Assembly (NCBI GenBank): GCA_022410635.1
Contig: JAJVDF010000133.1
Span: 2,304,682 to 2,368,681, forward strand
From: Tretioscincus oriximinensis
Lineage: Eukaryota > Chordata > Lepidosauria > Squamata > Gymnophthalmidae
Length of the DNA: 64,000 nucleotides
Direction of reading: 5' to 3'
Position numbers and translations under genes: made by a program. This document shows, piece after piece, positions 21,055 to 64,000 of this stretch (positions are counted from its first letter, which is position 1; each line of letters opens with the position of its first letter). The notes below the pieces were generated by a model. That model had not been told where the DNA came from. It saw only the letters and a list, made by a program, of their open reading frames with translations, and ran no database searches.

Positions 21055-21990
21055 TGAAAGTGGGTTCTTATACCCCACTTTTCTCACCTTTCAAAGGGAC
21101 TCAAAGTGGCTTACAAGGGTATTTTGCCCGAATAACGGGGGTTTGCTTACCACGTTATAAGGTGTCTGCAGATCAGAGGCAGCTGAATCATCAGGATACG
21201 GACACCTGTAGAATCTGACTCCCATCAAGAACTCACACAGAGGCCATAATCTTAGATCATGAGGCAAGATCTAGGAGGCCCTGTGCGCTGGTTTTTATTG
21301 ACATTAGATCAGAAGGTGTGTACAAGAAAACAGACATCAGAGAACGGGTTTTTTGAAGGTGAGGTTTGGGGTGGACTGGAGGTGGGCTCAGGTGGTGACA
21401 CCTGTGTGACGTTTCTCCCTCCTCCCAAGGGGCGCAGCCTGTGTCAGGAAACTCCAAATATGGGTATGGTTTGGGTGATACAAGATTGATCCCTGTAGCT
21501 GCCAGGACCTGTGACCGGTCGTTCACCTCCTGGAGAGGTGATAGCCAGAACTTCCTCAGGGTTTCCAGGCAATTGACAAATGCCATTAAGCCAAGGCTCC
21601 AGAGACAATGGGTGCACCTTGAGATAATGGGTGCAGGTAAACATTGCAAAGATGGGTGTTGCTTCAGGGCAGGAAGGGAGATTAGCTCTCTTGCTACACC
21701 CTGTGCTGGAAATTTCCTCCAAATTTTGCTGACAAATTTTGCGAACCCCTGACACCCGAAGGCTGACATTCTATCTTCCCCACCAGGCTCTGGTGGTTCC
21801 CATGTATCTACTTGCAGTTAGTTGCAATTTCTTGCAGTTCCTGCTTTCAAATAGCTGGGTTGGCTAGAGCTACAGGCTAGTGGAAGGGGCTCAGCCCTCC
21901 CCACGTCCCACACAGGGCTTCCAAACCCCATCGCCCAGGCGAGAGACGGATTCCTTAGCGACTGAGCTATCCGTGCCTGCCTTCCCTTTG
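21055..21990 (-). repeat. SINE family B, split by an LTR-like element
   Basis: 21055-21132 is the tail part (ttcttataccccacttttct, gactcaaagtggcttaca). 21755-21990 is the rest (gaaggctgacattctatctt, ttcccatgtatctacttgc, gcgactgagctatccgtgcc). If 21133-21754 and one cccgaa are removed, an uninterrupted SINE results. Confidence 0.85.
21133..21754 (-). mobile_element. LTR-like element, copy 3, 6-bp duplication inside a SINE
   Basis: Runs from taacgggggtttgc to gcgaacccctgaca, flanked by the exact repeat cccgaa (21127-21132 and 21755-21760). Carries aataaa at 21294-21299 on the minus strand, as in copies 1 and 2. Since the host SINE is known from many copies, this is the clearest proof of the element's ends. 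Confidence 0.8.
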
Positions 21991-22059
21991 AGGTTCAATT
22001 CCCCTGATGGTTCCAGGCAGAGGATCTACTTACAGACCCTTGGCCCCATCCCAGGGACC

Positions 22060-23320
22060 TTATTGGAGCAGTAGGAAACTTCCGCTGTGATTTGTGTTCC
22101 CTTCTCCTGATGGTCCCAGGCTGGGGGGGGGGGGGCTCCTGCCCTGTGTTACCCAATAAAAGCCAGCCAAGATGCTGCCTCTTCCTGGTACCCCAGACAG
22201 TGCCAGGTTACTTGTACTCTCACAGTTGGAGGGGGAATAACCTCCTTGCCCATGGTGCCCGTGGTGCCAAGGCAGAGGGGGGCCGTGCATCCTTTCATGC
22301 GCTGGCTTCTGTCCTTGGACAGAGAGGGTGGCCTAGCACAGCAGAGACGGTGGCAATTGCTGCCTCTCCCTGCGGCTTCCTCCACCCTCTGGGCTTACTC
22401 TCTTGGCACCGGGCTGTTACTCCGGCAACCCCACCTGTCATTTTTCAAGCATTCNGATGTAACAGATTCAGTTTACAGGTGTTACTATGGTAACCATAGA
22501 CACATCGGCACCTATTGGCCTATCTTGCCCTCTGACCTACCTGGAGGCCCGAAGAATTTACAGCTTGTTTGCTGGAGGCCTGAGACGAACAGGGTTCAGT
22601 CACGAACTTTAGTACAAGTACATTTAGCCCTGTGCAAATCAGGGTTTAAACTTCTTGCAACAAGTGTTTACTGGTGAACCCTGTGCAAACCAGGTTTATT
22701 TAAGGTGGCAAAAATCCCCATAAGGATTTCATGAGCTTGTTTGCTGGTCAATGAAATTGTTACCTTGCCCAGTAGAAGGCAACATTATGGCCAACGTCTG
22801 TCCATGGCATCTTAGTGGATTAAAAATTGATTTCTTTTTTTCTCTCCTTTTTTTGCAGGACAGGACAGGGGGGTTTGCTTTCTATATAGTATCTTACGGA
22901 TGCCAAATAACACAGTGAAAATAACATTTGTGCTTGTTTGTTTGCTTAATATTTTGATTTTACAAATATTTTATCCCGAAGCCTACCCTAGTGTAAAATC
23001 GTTTGAAGCTATGGCGATTTTAAATTTTTGGTGGACGTTGGTATGTTTAGCCATAGTTGGTAACGAGAAATTAGTTTGATTTATTGATTTCATATATTTC
23101 CCAGCCACGTTTCCTTCAACCATTTTACAAACATAAAAATAATAAAGCAGATTAAATACAGAAAAGTACCCAGAGATGCATAACAGCTGCTTGTTGAACG
23201 GTACAGATAAAAATGTGTTTGTGAAGCACCTGAATGAATAAAGTCATAAAATGTTTGATGCATCCTAAGATGTTCCACCTTAGGATAAGGTTAACACATA
23301 AAAACCAGGATAGAACTTCA
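22060..23320. other. Intergenic, mostly unrecognised
   Basis: Includes a G run at 22126-22135 and a GC-richer part to about 22560. I see no exon and no certain repeat. Open frames here are short and resemble nothing. Confidence 0.4.
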
Positions 23321-23330
23321 CACTTTTAAT

Positions 23331-23538
23331 TAGGCTGACCAGATGACCCTTTTTTGGTGTGTGTGTGTGTGTGTGTTGAAAACCTGGTTTTGGGGTGCCT
23401 CCCGTTTTTTGCTGAGGAAAAAAAATATTTTTTTCGAAAAAAAAATCATTTTTTGAAAAAACATTTCCTCAGCAAAAGTCGGGAGGCACCCCAAAACCGG
23501 GTTTTCAACACCCCCAAAGGGATCATCTGGTCAGCCTA
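23331..23538. mobile_element. Fold-back element, copy 1, 7-bp duplication
   Basis: Nearly palindromic over its whole length: taggctgaccagatgac at the left pairs with gatcatctggtcagccta at the right, ggttttggggtgcctcccg pairs with cgggaggcaccccaaaacc, and the centre is A/T runs. The flanks are ttttaat (23324-23330 and 23539-23545). It has no coding capacity. Confidence 0.8.
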
Positions 23539-23560
23539 TTTTAATAGATATGGAAGCNAG

Positions 23561-23739
23561 TAGGCAGACCAGATGACTCCTTTTAGGGGAGGGGGTTTGA
23601 AAACCCGGTTTTGGGGTGCCTCCCAGTTTTTTCTGAGGAATTTTTTTTCAAAAAAAGATTTTTTTCCCTCAGCAAAAACTGGGAGGCACCCCAAAACCGG
23701 GTTTTCACCCCCCAAAAAAGGGGTCATCTGGTCTGCCTA
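23561..23739. mobile_element. Fold-back element, copy 2
   Basis: Starts taggcagaccagatgact and ends gggtcatctggtctgccta, with the same internal arms as copy 1 and only 22 bases away from it. The flanks are not clearly duplicated (one contains an N). Confidence 0.8.
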
Positions 23740-24015
23740 ACCTATAATGGCCGTAGCACCTGAGGGCAGAGTGAGAATCACTTTTTCTCTTTTTTGAGGG
23801 AGCTTTATTATTTTATACATCCACCACAAAATGCAAACCTTTAAAAAAAAGGATCCTACATTGTACAAATCTTGTATTTCCAACATTCATTTATAAAAAA
23901 ACCTTCCTTGTTTTTTTCTTTTAATCCTTCCCTTGTTCCATATTTGCTTCCCCCTCCAATTCTGTTTGTCCCCATCCCATCAGCCTGGGATTCCTTTTTT
24001 CTTTATAACTGGAAT

Positions 24016-24178
24016 TAGGCTGACCAGGTGACACCTTTTGGGGTGGGGTTTGAAAACCTGTTTTTGGGGTGCCTCCCGTTTTTTTTCTGAGGAAAAAAAT
24101 TGATCTTTTTTTTACTGGGAGGCACCCCAAAACTGGGTTTTCACCCCCCCNNAAAAAAGGGGTGATCTGGTCAGCCTA
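24016..24178. mobile_element. Fold-back element, copy 3, followed by a degenerate half copy
   Basis: From taggctgaccaggtgac to gtgatctggtcagccta, with two Ns in the right arm. A related half (gaaaacccggtttggggga, ccattttttgctgaggaa) continues to about 24275. Confidence 0.75.
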
Positions 24179-24799
24179 CCTTTGAGAGGGGAAAACCCGG
24201 TTTGGGGGAATTACCCAGCTCTCCCTTGGGGGTGAGATTTCCCCATTTTTTGCTGAGGAAAATAATATTTTTTTTAGATTTGTTTTAATCACTGCACCAC
24301 CGCTAGGGGGCTCTAGCAACTGGGGGAAGCTCCTGAAGGCACCTTCCCCTGAGTAAAAAATAAAAATATGCACATTTCTCATGCACTTTGAAAATTTCTT
24401 GCACACTTTATGGCTTTCTCATACACTTTGAAAAATTGTTGCATGCTTTGTGGATTTCTTGGGCAGGGATTTCGGAGGGGTATGCATGTTGGTGGATGAT
24501 TTGCATATTCATGAATATGGAAATTAGCATGAATATTAATTGCCCCAGTTTGGGCCTCAGAAAATGTGGTCAGTCTATTAAAAACCATATAAAAGGCAAA
24601 AAACATAATCCAATTGCTAAACCGTTCCAAATAAATCCCAGCAATTTAATATATTTTAATCATATAGACAGGTCATTTAAACAGAAAAAATGTTTCCTGT
24701 GGGCAGGACTGAGTGCAAATTGGCTAAATAGACACCTATGACCCAAGACTAGCTGGTTGGACTACAGTTCTCAACAGCCTCACCATCAGCACACTATCA

Positions 24800-25235
24800 T
24801 CACTGTTTCACTTCTTTTCACATTTTCGGAAGCTGCTGGGCATCCAAGTTTTTATATTGTGGAAAAAATGGCATAGAAAAGCAGGCAGAAATGCAACTGA
24901 GAACCATAAAACATGAAACAGAAATTCTGTCAGGGAGTACAGGAACAAGAAGCTGGCAGTTTGTTATTATTTACACCTTGAACCCGACTGTATAAATAAA
25001 TTGCCTAAAATTTGTAAAATGTTTAAATGAGTTATTGTAGATTTTTCCTCATTAAACTGTACAAAAGCAAAAAAAAAATGTTTAAATGAGTTATCAATGT
25101 CTAAATGAAACTGTGGATGTAAATATTTATTTACAAAATATTTACATCCACAATTTCACTTAGACATAAGAGGAAGAGGTAGGATGGAAAGTCAAAGACC
25201 AGCACAAAAGCAGTGATTTTGTTAATGTTATGTTC
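24800..25235 (+). repeat. Unassigned repeat X, copy 1, with internal hairpin
   Basis: Shares with the reverse strand of 33640-34010 the words for gaagctgctgggcatccaag-like sequence, tgcaactgagaaccataaaa, ataaattgcctaaaat, and ggaaagtcaaagaccagcac. Its centre is a hairpin (ctgtggatgtaaatattt ... aaatatttacatccaca, 25115-25160). Family unknown. Confidence 0.6.
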
Positions 25236-25240
25236 TGCAG

Positions 25241-27100
25241 ATATCCAAGGCAGAAGGAGAAGATATGGGCCAGAAGGGAGGTATGATCCCTTAACCATTC
25301 CTCATAGGATTTGATTTCCAGACCACACACCATCCTTGTAACTCTCTTTTGAACTTGCTCTGTGAACTTGTTCATCTGTATTGATTTTGAGAAGGCTGCC
25401 CCTAGATTCCAGCTCTTACACTGTCTGGGTCCAGATAGATTAGACCATTGGCAGTATCAAAACAGCCCCCTAAATAGAATAGATGGTGTGAGGGAACTTT
25501 TAATGTAGTTAATAAAAAAAAACATGCTCCTTTAAGGACAAAAAGAGGCATCGTGCTGCACCTGGGCCAAGTCAAAATATTGGCGAAATAAGTGAAAACT
25601 GCCTCAGCCTGAAGTTCTCAATAAGAGAATTTAGAATCTTGGTAAAAACATGGGGNTAACTGGCCAGACCAAAGAGGAGGATAAAGCACTGCCAGTGTTG
25701 CTTGAGCACAAAGTGGATAAAACATTTGGATAAAGAGTTTAATAGGAAAATGGAGATAGACATGTTTTAAGTAAAGAGAAAATAAAAAAACTACTTTTAG
25801 TAATGGCTGTTTGAACAGACTAGAGGCTCTACACTTTAAACTTTTTATTCTTGACAAATTAATTGAGATATTTCAGGTCCAAAATAGACCTAATATTCTC
25901 CATTAAATCCCTTGATGAAGGAAAAAGAATACACCTCATGCCTTCGCTTGCCCTGGGGGGCAGGTTCTATTGCTCCCACAAACTGGACAGAGCTCAGTAT
26001 AACCATAAGTCTGGATCTGGATCAGATTCTGAGTCTGTAGATCCCATCTGGACAGAAGCATCCACAGCTATCTTCAAAAGAGAGAACCAAGGTCTGCGTG
26101 GCCACTCAAGCTTGGATGAAATTTGTCAGGAAAGAGATAAAGTTTCACTGAGANAGCAAATGACTGTTGGTTATTTATCAGTGTGGAGGGCTTGGGTTTT
26201 AACATATAAAATATTGGGGGTCTTAGGGTTCATTAATTGACGTTCGAGGAAAATTCCTGAAAAGGCCAGAGCTGGCTGCCGACTGGCCAGGGCCCCCATA
26301 ATTCCACTATAAAAGAGCAGCATCTTGGCCAGCTTCTTTTCTCATTCTGATTAAGCTGCCAATTGCAGAGCTGTTGTTTTCTTAACACATTGTTATTTGG
26401 AAACTTCTAAAGGAATCACAAGAGAAACGAAGCTCCATTTTTTTAAGATCACAGAATGAAGCAGTCTCACTATGCTCTTCACAGATTCTTTTTATTTGTC
26501 CAAAAAGTCAGAACAGAATGCCACTGCAAACACATGAATAACATTCTCCCATAAGCATGGGGAAGAAAAGAAAACCACACATGGATGCCGCTGCCAGAGT
26601 GTAGAGGTCATTGACAGTTGTGCTGGGAAGGCACGGAGCGATTGATCTTCCAGCCTGGCTCCCTTCCTCAGAACAGAAAGCCTTTGTGGATTAGCTCAAA
26701 AGTTGTCAGGAGGCAGGTCATGGCTATTCTGGGTCTCCTGCCTTATCCTACCACACTGGGGCTCCCTCTGCATTCTGCAATGGACCAGAGATGGCGAGTT
26801 GCTGTCTTCAGACAGTGAGCATGGAATAGAAGCATGGCAGTCAATCAGGGTGACAAACGATTATGAAAGGAAGGCACGCACAGGTTAAAAAAGAAAAAGA
26901 GCTAGAAAAAAAAGAAAGAATGGGACAAGGACACAGCTGTTAGGGGTATGAAAAATCCACAGTGGTAGAGTTCTACAACTGCTGAGAGCAATTAGATGGT
27001 GCTCTGTTCCTGGGCAGTGAGCTCAGATCTAACCTGNCAACTGCTACATTATTTAGACAAACCCCATGAGCTTGTATTGGCTGGTACTATAAGGACTGCA
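25241..27100. other. Intergenic, nothing recognised
   Basis: AT-rich sequence with scattered short open frames that resemble nothing I know. An aataaa on the minus strand near 26487 is not accompanied by recognisable exons. Confidence 0.4.
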
Positions 27101-27106
27101 GACATA

Positions 27107-27237
27107 GGCTGCATCCACACATCACTTATTTATTCCTCTATAATTGGATATTCCATAATAAAGCATGGATAGTGTAGAATAAATCAGTCCGCACAATGCT
27201 TTATTGTGGAATAAATAAGTGNTGTGTGGATGCAGCC
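27107..27237. mobile_element. Short fold-back element
   Basis: ggctgcatccacacatcact at the left pairs with agtgntgtgtggatgcagcc at the right, followed inward by tatttattcc/ggaataaata arms, for a total of about 131 bases. No obvious target duplication. Confidence 0.7.
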
Positions 27238-30230
27238 ACCATCCCCACTCCAAACTTAACAAATAAAGCTATGGGATTGTTAGAATATTCTCAAAGATAC
27301 AGAGGTACCGCAATAAGTTACTCTACTGTACATTGTTTCGTACTAAAGCCATTGACAAAACAAGGACATGTTTCGATATGTGTCTCCCATTTTCCACTCT
27401 TACATTGCTAAAAATAAATCAAATTACTCACTGATCAGACTCTCCTTTTCTTATCACATGTCTTTATATGTTAACATTATATTTAAAAACCCTGTCGAGG
27501 CTCCCTGTATGTGCCCCAGCCCTGAAATCACCAGTTCCTGCTATGCTCCTTTTACACGCAACATACTCGGCTTCTGTTTCCTTAAAAAGGGTCAGAGTGG
27601 TTTTCATTTCAAAACGAGGCCATACCTAAGAAAACACAATTGGATGCTCTTCGGGGCAGGGAACTCAATTTAGTTGCAAAAGGATATACAGAGCAGATGC
27701 ATGTTGTTTTATCTCACATGTGGCAAAAAAGGGGCAGCTGAAAAGCACGTTGGAGCAAGTGGCATGTGGCGCTCCTGTTTCTAGGGAGACGGACAGACTG
27801 GCACATGAATTATCCCATTTGCAAACCATCTCAAAGCTTCCACAATAGTGCTCCCTCCCTTACGCTGTGTGAGAAGCATCCGAGTTCTTTCTGTACTCAG
27901 ACTTAACTCTTCAGCTATTCTACTCCAAGCTATCCATATTGTGAGGGTGGGGATGCTGTCCATCTGGACCAGCACCAACGAAGGGGCATCATAGCTGTTC
28001 TGGTCCACACAGCTCATTCCCCTTCCAAGGCGCTACCCATCTCTGACCGTGATTTGCCCAGACCACATAACACATACACAAGAACAGAGCTGAACCAAAC
28101 CGTTTTTGAAAGCATCATATTGATCTGTACGTTGGGATTCTGGAAACTTTCATAGATGGGGTTGGAGCAGTCTTCCTCGTTCCAAGCCAAATGTGGGAGC
28201 ACTAATACCTGGATTGCAACAGATGGTGTCGGTAGGGATCTCGTGATGCTTCTGGGCCGAAATAGCCCTAGTCCTGTGTGGATGAAGCATACTAGTCTGC
28301 TGCCGAGCCTGAATTACTGATTTGAGCGTAGAAATAATTGGCTAAAGGAGCACCTGATCCCAAAGATCACATCTTCTGAGAACAAAGGAAAAAAATTATG
28401 CTGTCAAACGTGATTCATTTACTTCACGATTGACTAGATGGCCATTGGTCTACTCCATCTCAATAATTCTTGGCCTTTTTTATATNACTATTTTTAACAG
28501 AAGCCCTGGGAAATCAACAACGTGAGGGATGCTGGGGTGTATTAGCAAGGAGGAAATCATGGGGGTCAAACGATAACCAGGGTCTGTGCAGCTGCAGTTA
28601 TGCGCAATAGCAGAAGCTCTTTGTAGGGACACTGCTACAAAGTGTATGCAAGCGTGCGTCGCGCATGNGAGCAACCGAGTGAATGGGCGTGGGCGTAATC
28701 CAAAAGTGGAATCATGGTGAGGGCATTGCTGTCGCCAACGCCTATTGGCAGTGAGTTAGTGAGCACCAGAGCCCGGCTCAAACGATGCCATGATCCAGGG
28801 CGATTCAGCAATGGCTGTTATATTTGGAGAAGCAAGAATACTAGAAGTCCCCATTCAGGAAACCAAGGGAAGCCCTGCCCCAGGGGGGCGGAGTCTTTGG
28901 GGCAGATTCTTAGGGACGCAAGGCCTTCCTTAGGTCACCCCAGTGTGCAAAATGGAGGGTCCTAGTGTGTTTTGCGGGTCCAATATATCGGTCACTGCAG
29001 GACTGCACNTGTAGTTCAGACCCCGATCACATAAGGAACCACCTGCCACTTAAAACATTTCCTACTGACTTCTGGTATAGAGAAAATGGCAGGCAAATTG
29101 CAAGAATCAGTAGTCAGACGTGGGTTCAGTCTGGCCTGCCTGGAAACCAACCCTGGGTGAAGCGAAGAAGCTTAACGTCCATTTCTGCCTTTGCAATCCA
29201 CTTTCCGTCCTTCTGTTTGAAAGTACATGCAGAGAGAGAGAGAAAGGAGCTTGGAAGCAGAAGCTGAATCTGTCCCTCCAGGTTTCTGTCAAGCCCAGCC
29301 CCTATTCTAAAACTCAGCCATTGCGGTCAGATGTTTCTCTCATCTCCCTGGAGCCCTGAGATCCACCCTGTCTAGAACCAGGCACAGAAGCTTGTTAGCT
29401 GAACGGCAGTCACACGTCAAGAGTGCCTCTAAGCATATGCTCACTCCTTTCATGCAGTACTGGACCACTGTAACTCCTTTTCCCTCCAAATGTTCTTCAG
29501 ATGTCCACTTCAAATGCTTTTTAAGATCCTGGGCGTCTGAATCTTGTATTTATCGACCGTGCAGGAATCCACCAAAAGTTTCCAATTGGCCCATTAATTC
29601 CCCCCTTTGACAAGCTCCTGGGTTTTGAACTACATGGTGTAGAGGGAGAAGTCTTCATGGCTAGTAATTTCATAATACAGCAGCAATGGAGACTCGTAGG
29701 CCTCAGGGAAGGAACTTTTCCTGCATTCATATCTAGAGCGACGTAGCCTTCCTCAAGGGAAAGTAGGTTTTTCTTTAAAGCAGACACTGTCCCCAAAGAG
29801 GTCTCGCTGCTCTCAAGTCTGACCTAGGGGTTGGAAGGGTGGCCACCAAAAAAAAAAGGATCTATTCGGNGTCCCCGGTGGCAGGAAAAGGGATATCCGG
29901 CGACTTGTCCGTTCTACACATGATGGGATCCAGTCACGGAGAGCAAAAGCCATGGGAACCAAAATCACGTTTCTGTTTCTCCGCAGAAAGGTTTCTCCAG
30001 TGGCAACCACAGGCCAATTCCAAAGTCCATCTCCCCAGCACTGGCGAACTTAGTTTCGCCTGTCTTCCTGCTCTGCTTCTGTGCTGTGTGTGGGAGGACT
30101 TTTCCCTGCAGGCGTATTTTAAAGAGGCAAAGTAGCTTGCTTGTCTGTTTCCTGGGGCGGGGGGGAAAGCAAGGGGGCAGGAGAAGAGGCATTCCTTAAA
30201 AATGTTTGGAGATGCTTCATGCAACCGGCG
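27238..30230. other. Intergenic between SPTBN2 and RBM4B, nothing recognised
   Basis: Low repeat content compared with the rest of the window. Short open frames on both strands do not resemble known proteins. A gagaga run lies near 29230. I see no exon-like structure. Confidence 0.4.
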
Positions 30231-30388
30231 GTATTCAAAAATAACAATTTTATTAAGTGTGTTGTGCGCCCCCCACCCACCCCTCTGGAAGCCCCCTGTC
30301 CACGCCTGACCTGGCAATCAATCAGGTCTGCACAGTTTCAACAGCTGCATCCCTTCCCCTCTCCTTTGGGTGCGACCTCATCCCTCCC
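30230..30388 (-). terminator. SPTBN2: SPTBN2 3' UTR with poly(A) signal
   Basis: The minus strand has aataaa (30249-30254), 135 bases after the stop codon, followed by a T-rich stretch (attgttatttttg). This gives a short 3' untranslated region. A longer alternative cannot be excluded. Confidence 0.65.
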
Positions 30389-63681
<33,293 letters not shown>

Positions 63682-63759
63682 CTGGAAGTAGAGAGAAGAG
63701 ATCTTGTTCAGCCATGGTCATTTCACAATTTTAAAAAAAATATTATTATTACTAGTGGA

Positions 63760-64000
63760 ATTATCCCATTGCGTTATGGTAAGGCAATGGGCTCTAGCCC
63801 CTCCACCCCTCCCTCAGGTCTCCCATCCNTCTTTCACTTGTCACTTCTTTGTTTAGTTCCACCTTTATCTCCCTTTTCCTTTCATTCCTTTTTCCTTCCT
63901 CTTCTTCTTTATTGTTCCTTCTTTCCCTTCCATCTTTCATCCATACCTTCCTTTGTTCTTCCTTTCCTTCCTCTCCCAGTACTGGGTCCCAGTACCTAAC
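63760..64000. repeat. Pyrimidine-rich simple sequence
   Basis: ctttcc/ttcctt-type sequence in the SPTBN2 intron up to the window edge. No exon seen. Confidence 0.6.

Noticed and set aside
26340..26500. Possible 3' end of an unknown minus-strand gene (aataaa near 26487)
   Set aside because: No exon-like sequence upstream on that strand; a lone hexamer is not enough.
27781..28202. Two neighbouring minus-strand frames (78 and 62 codons)
   Set aside because: No recognisable domain, no splice-supported join, composition typical of chance frames.

Overview
This window is eukaryotic, vertebrate DNA. Two protein-coding genes are recognisable, both on the minus strand and both split by introns. The rest is intron and intergenic sequence packed with interspersed repeats. 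The repeat mix (CR1-like LINE ends, L1 fragments of several ages, two tRNA-derived SINE families, hAT, mariner and Tc1 miniature elements, LTRs) points to a sauropsid, most probably a squamate reptile. That organism call is inference; no species is claimed. Single N bases are scattered throughout.

Left part (about 4.5-16 kb): a complete RBM4B-type gene. A CpG-rich promoter with four CCAAT boxes lies at 15.3-15.96 kb, with a noncoding first exon ending at 15619. The first coding exon (12315-12726) carries both RRM domains. The second (5309-5967) carries the CCHC zinc knuckle and the Ala/Tyr-rich tail. The joined product is 356 residues. A second CpG cluster lies just past the 3' end, at 4.5-4.7 kb.

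Middle part (16-30 kb): intergenic. It holds a tandemly duplicated SINE block, three copies of an LTR-like element (two with exact 6-bp target duplications), a CR1 endonuclease remnant, a cluster of three fold-back elements, and long stretches in which nothing was recognised.

Right part (30.2-63.7 kb): the 3' portion of SPTBN2 (beta-III spectrin). Twenty-one consecutive coding exons, all with AG/GT borders and matching phases, give 1437 residues from about spectrin repeat 8 to the C-terminus, including the ankyrin-binding repeats and the PH domain. A poly(A) signal follows at 30249-30254. The 5' half (actin-binding CH domains and the first repeats) lies beyond the right edge. The order RBM4B-SPTBN2, both on the same strand, matches my recollection of human 11q13.2.

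The SPTBN2 introns are a layered record of insertions. They include a 2.25-kb L1 with an exact 14-bp target duplication and a largely open ORF2, a solo LTR with TATA box and poly(A) signal in the gene's sense direction, a 15-copy 56-bp minisatellite in perfect register, and hAT-like miniature elements with exact 8-bp duplications. No new protein-coding system was found. The most unusual material is the LTR-like family, the fold-back family, and the minisatellite with its promoter-like flank.
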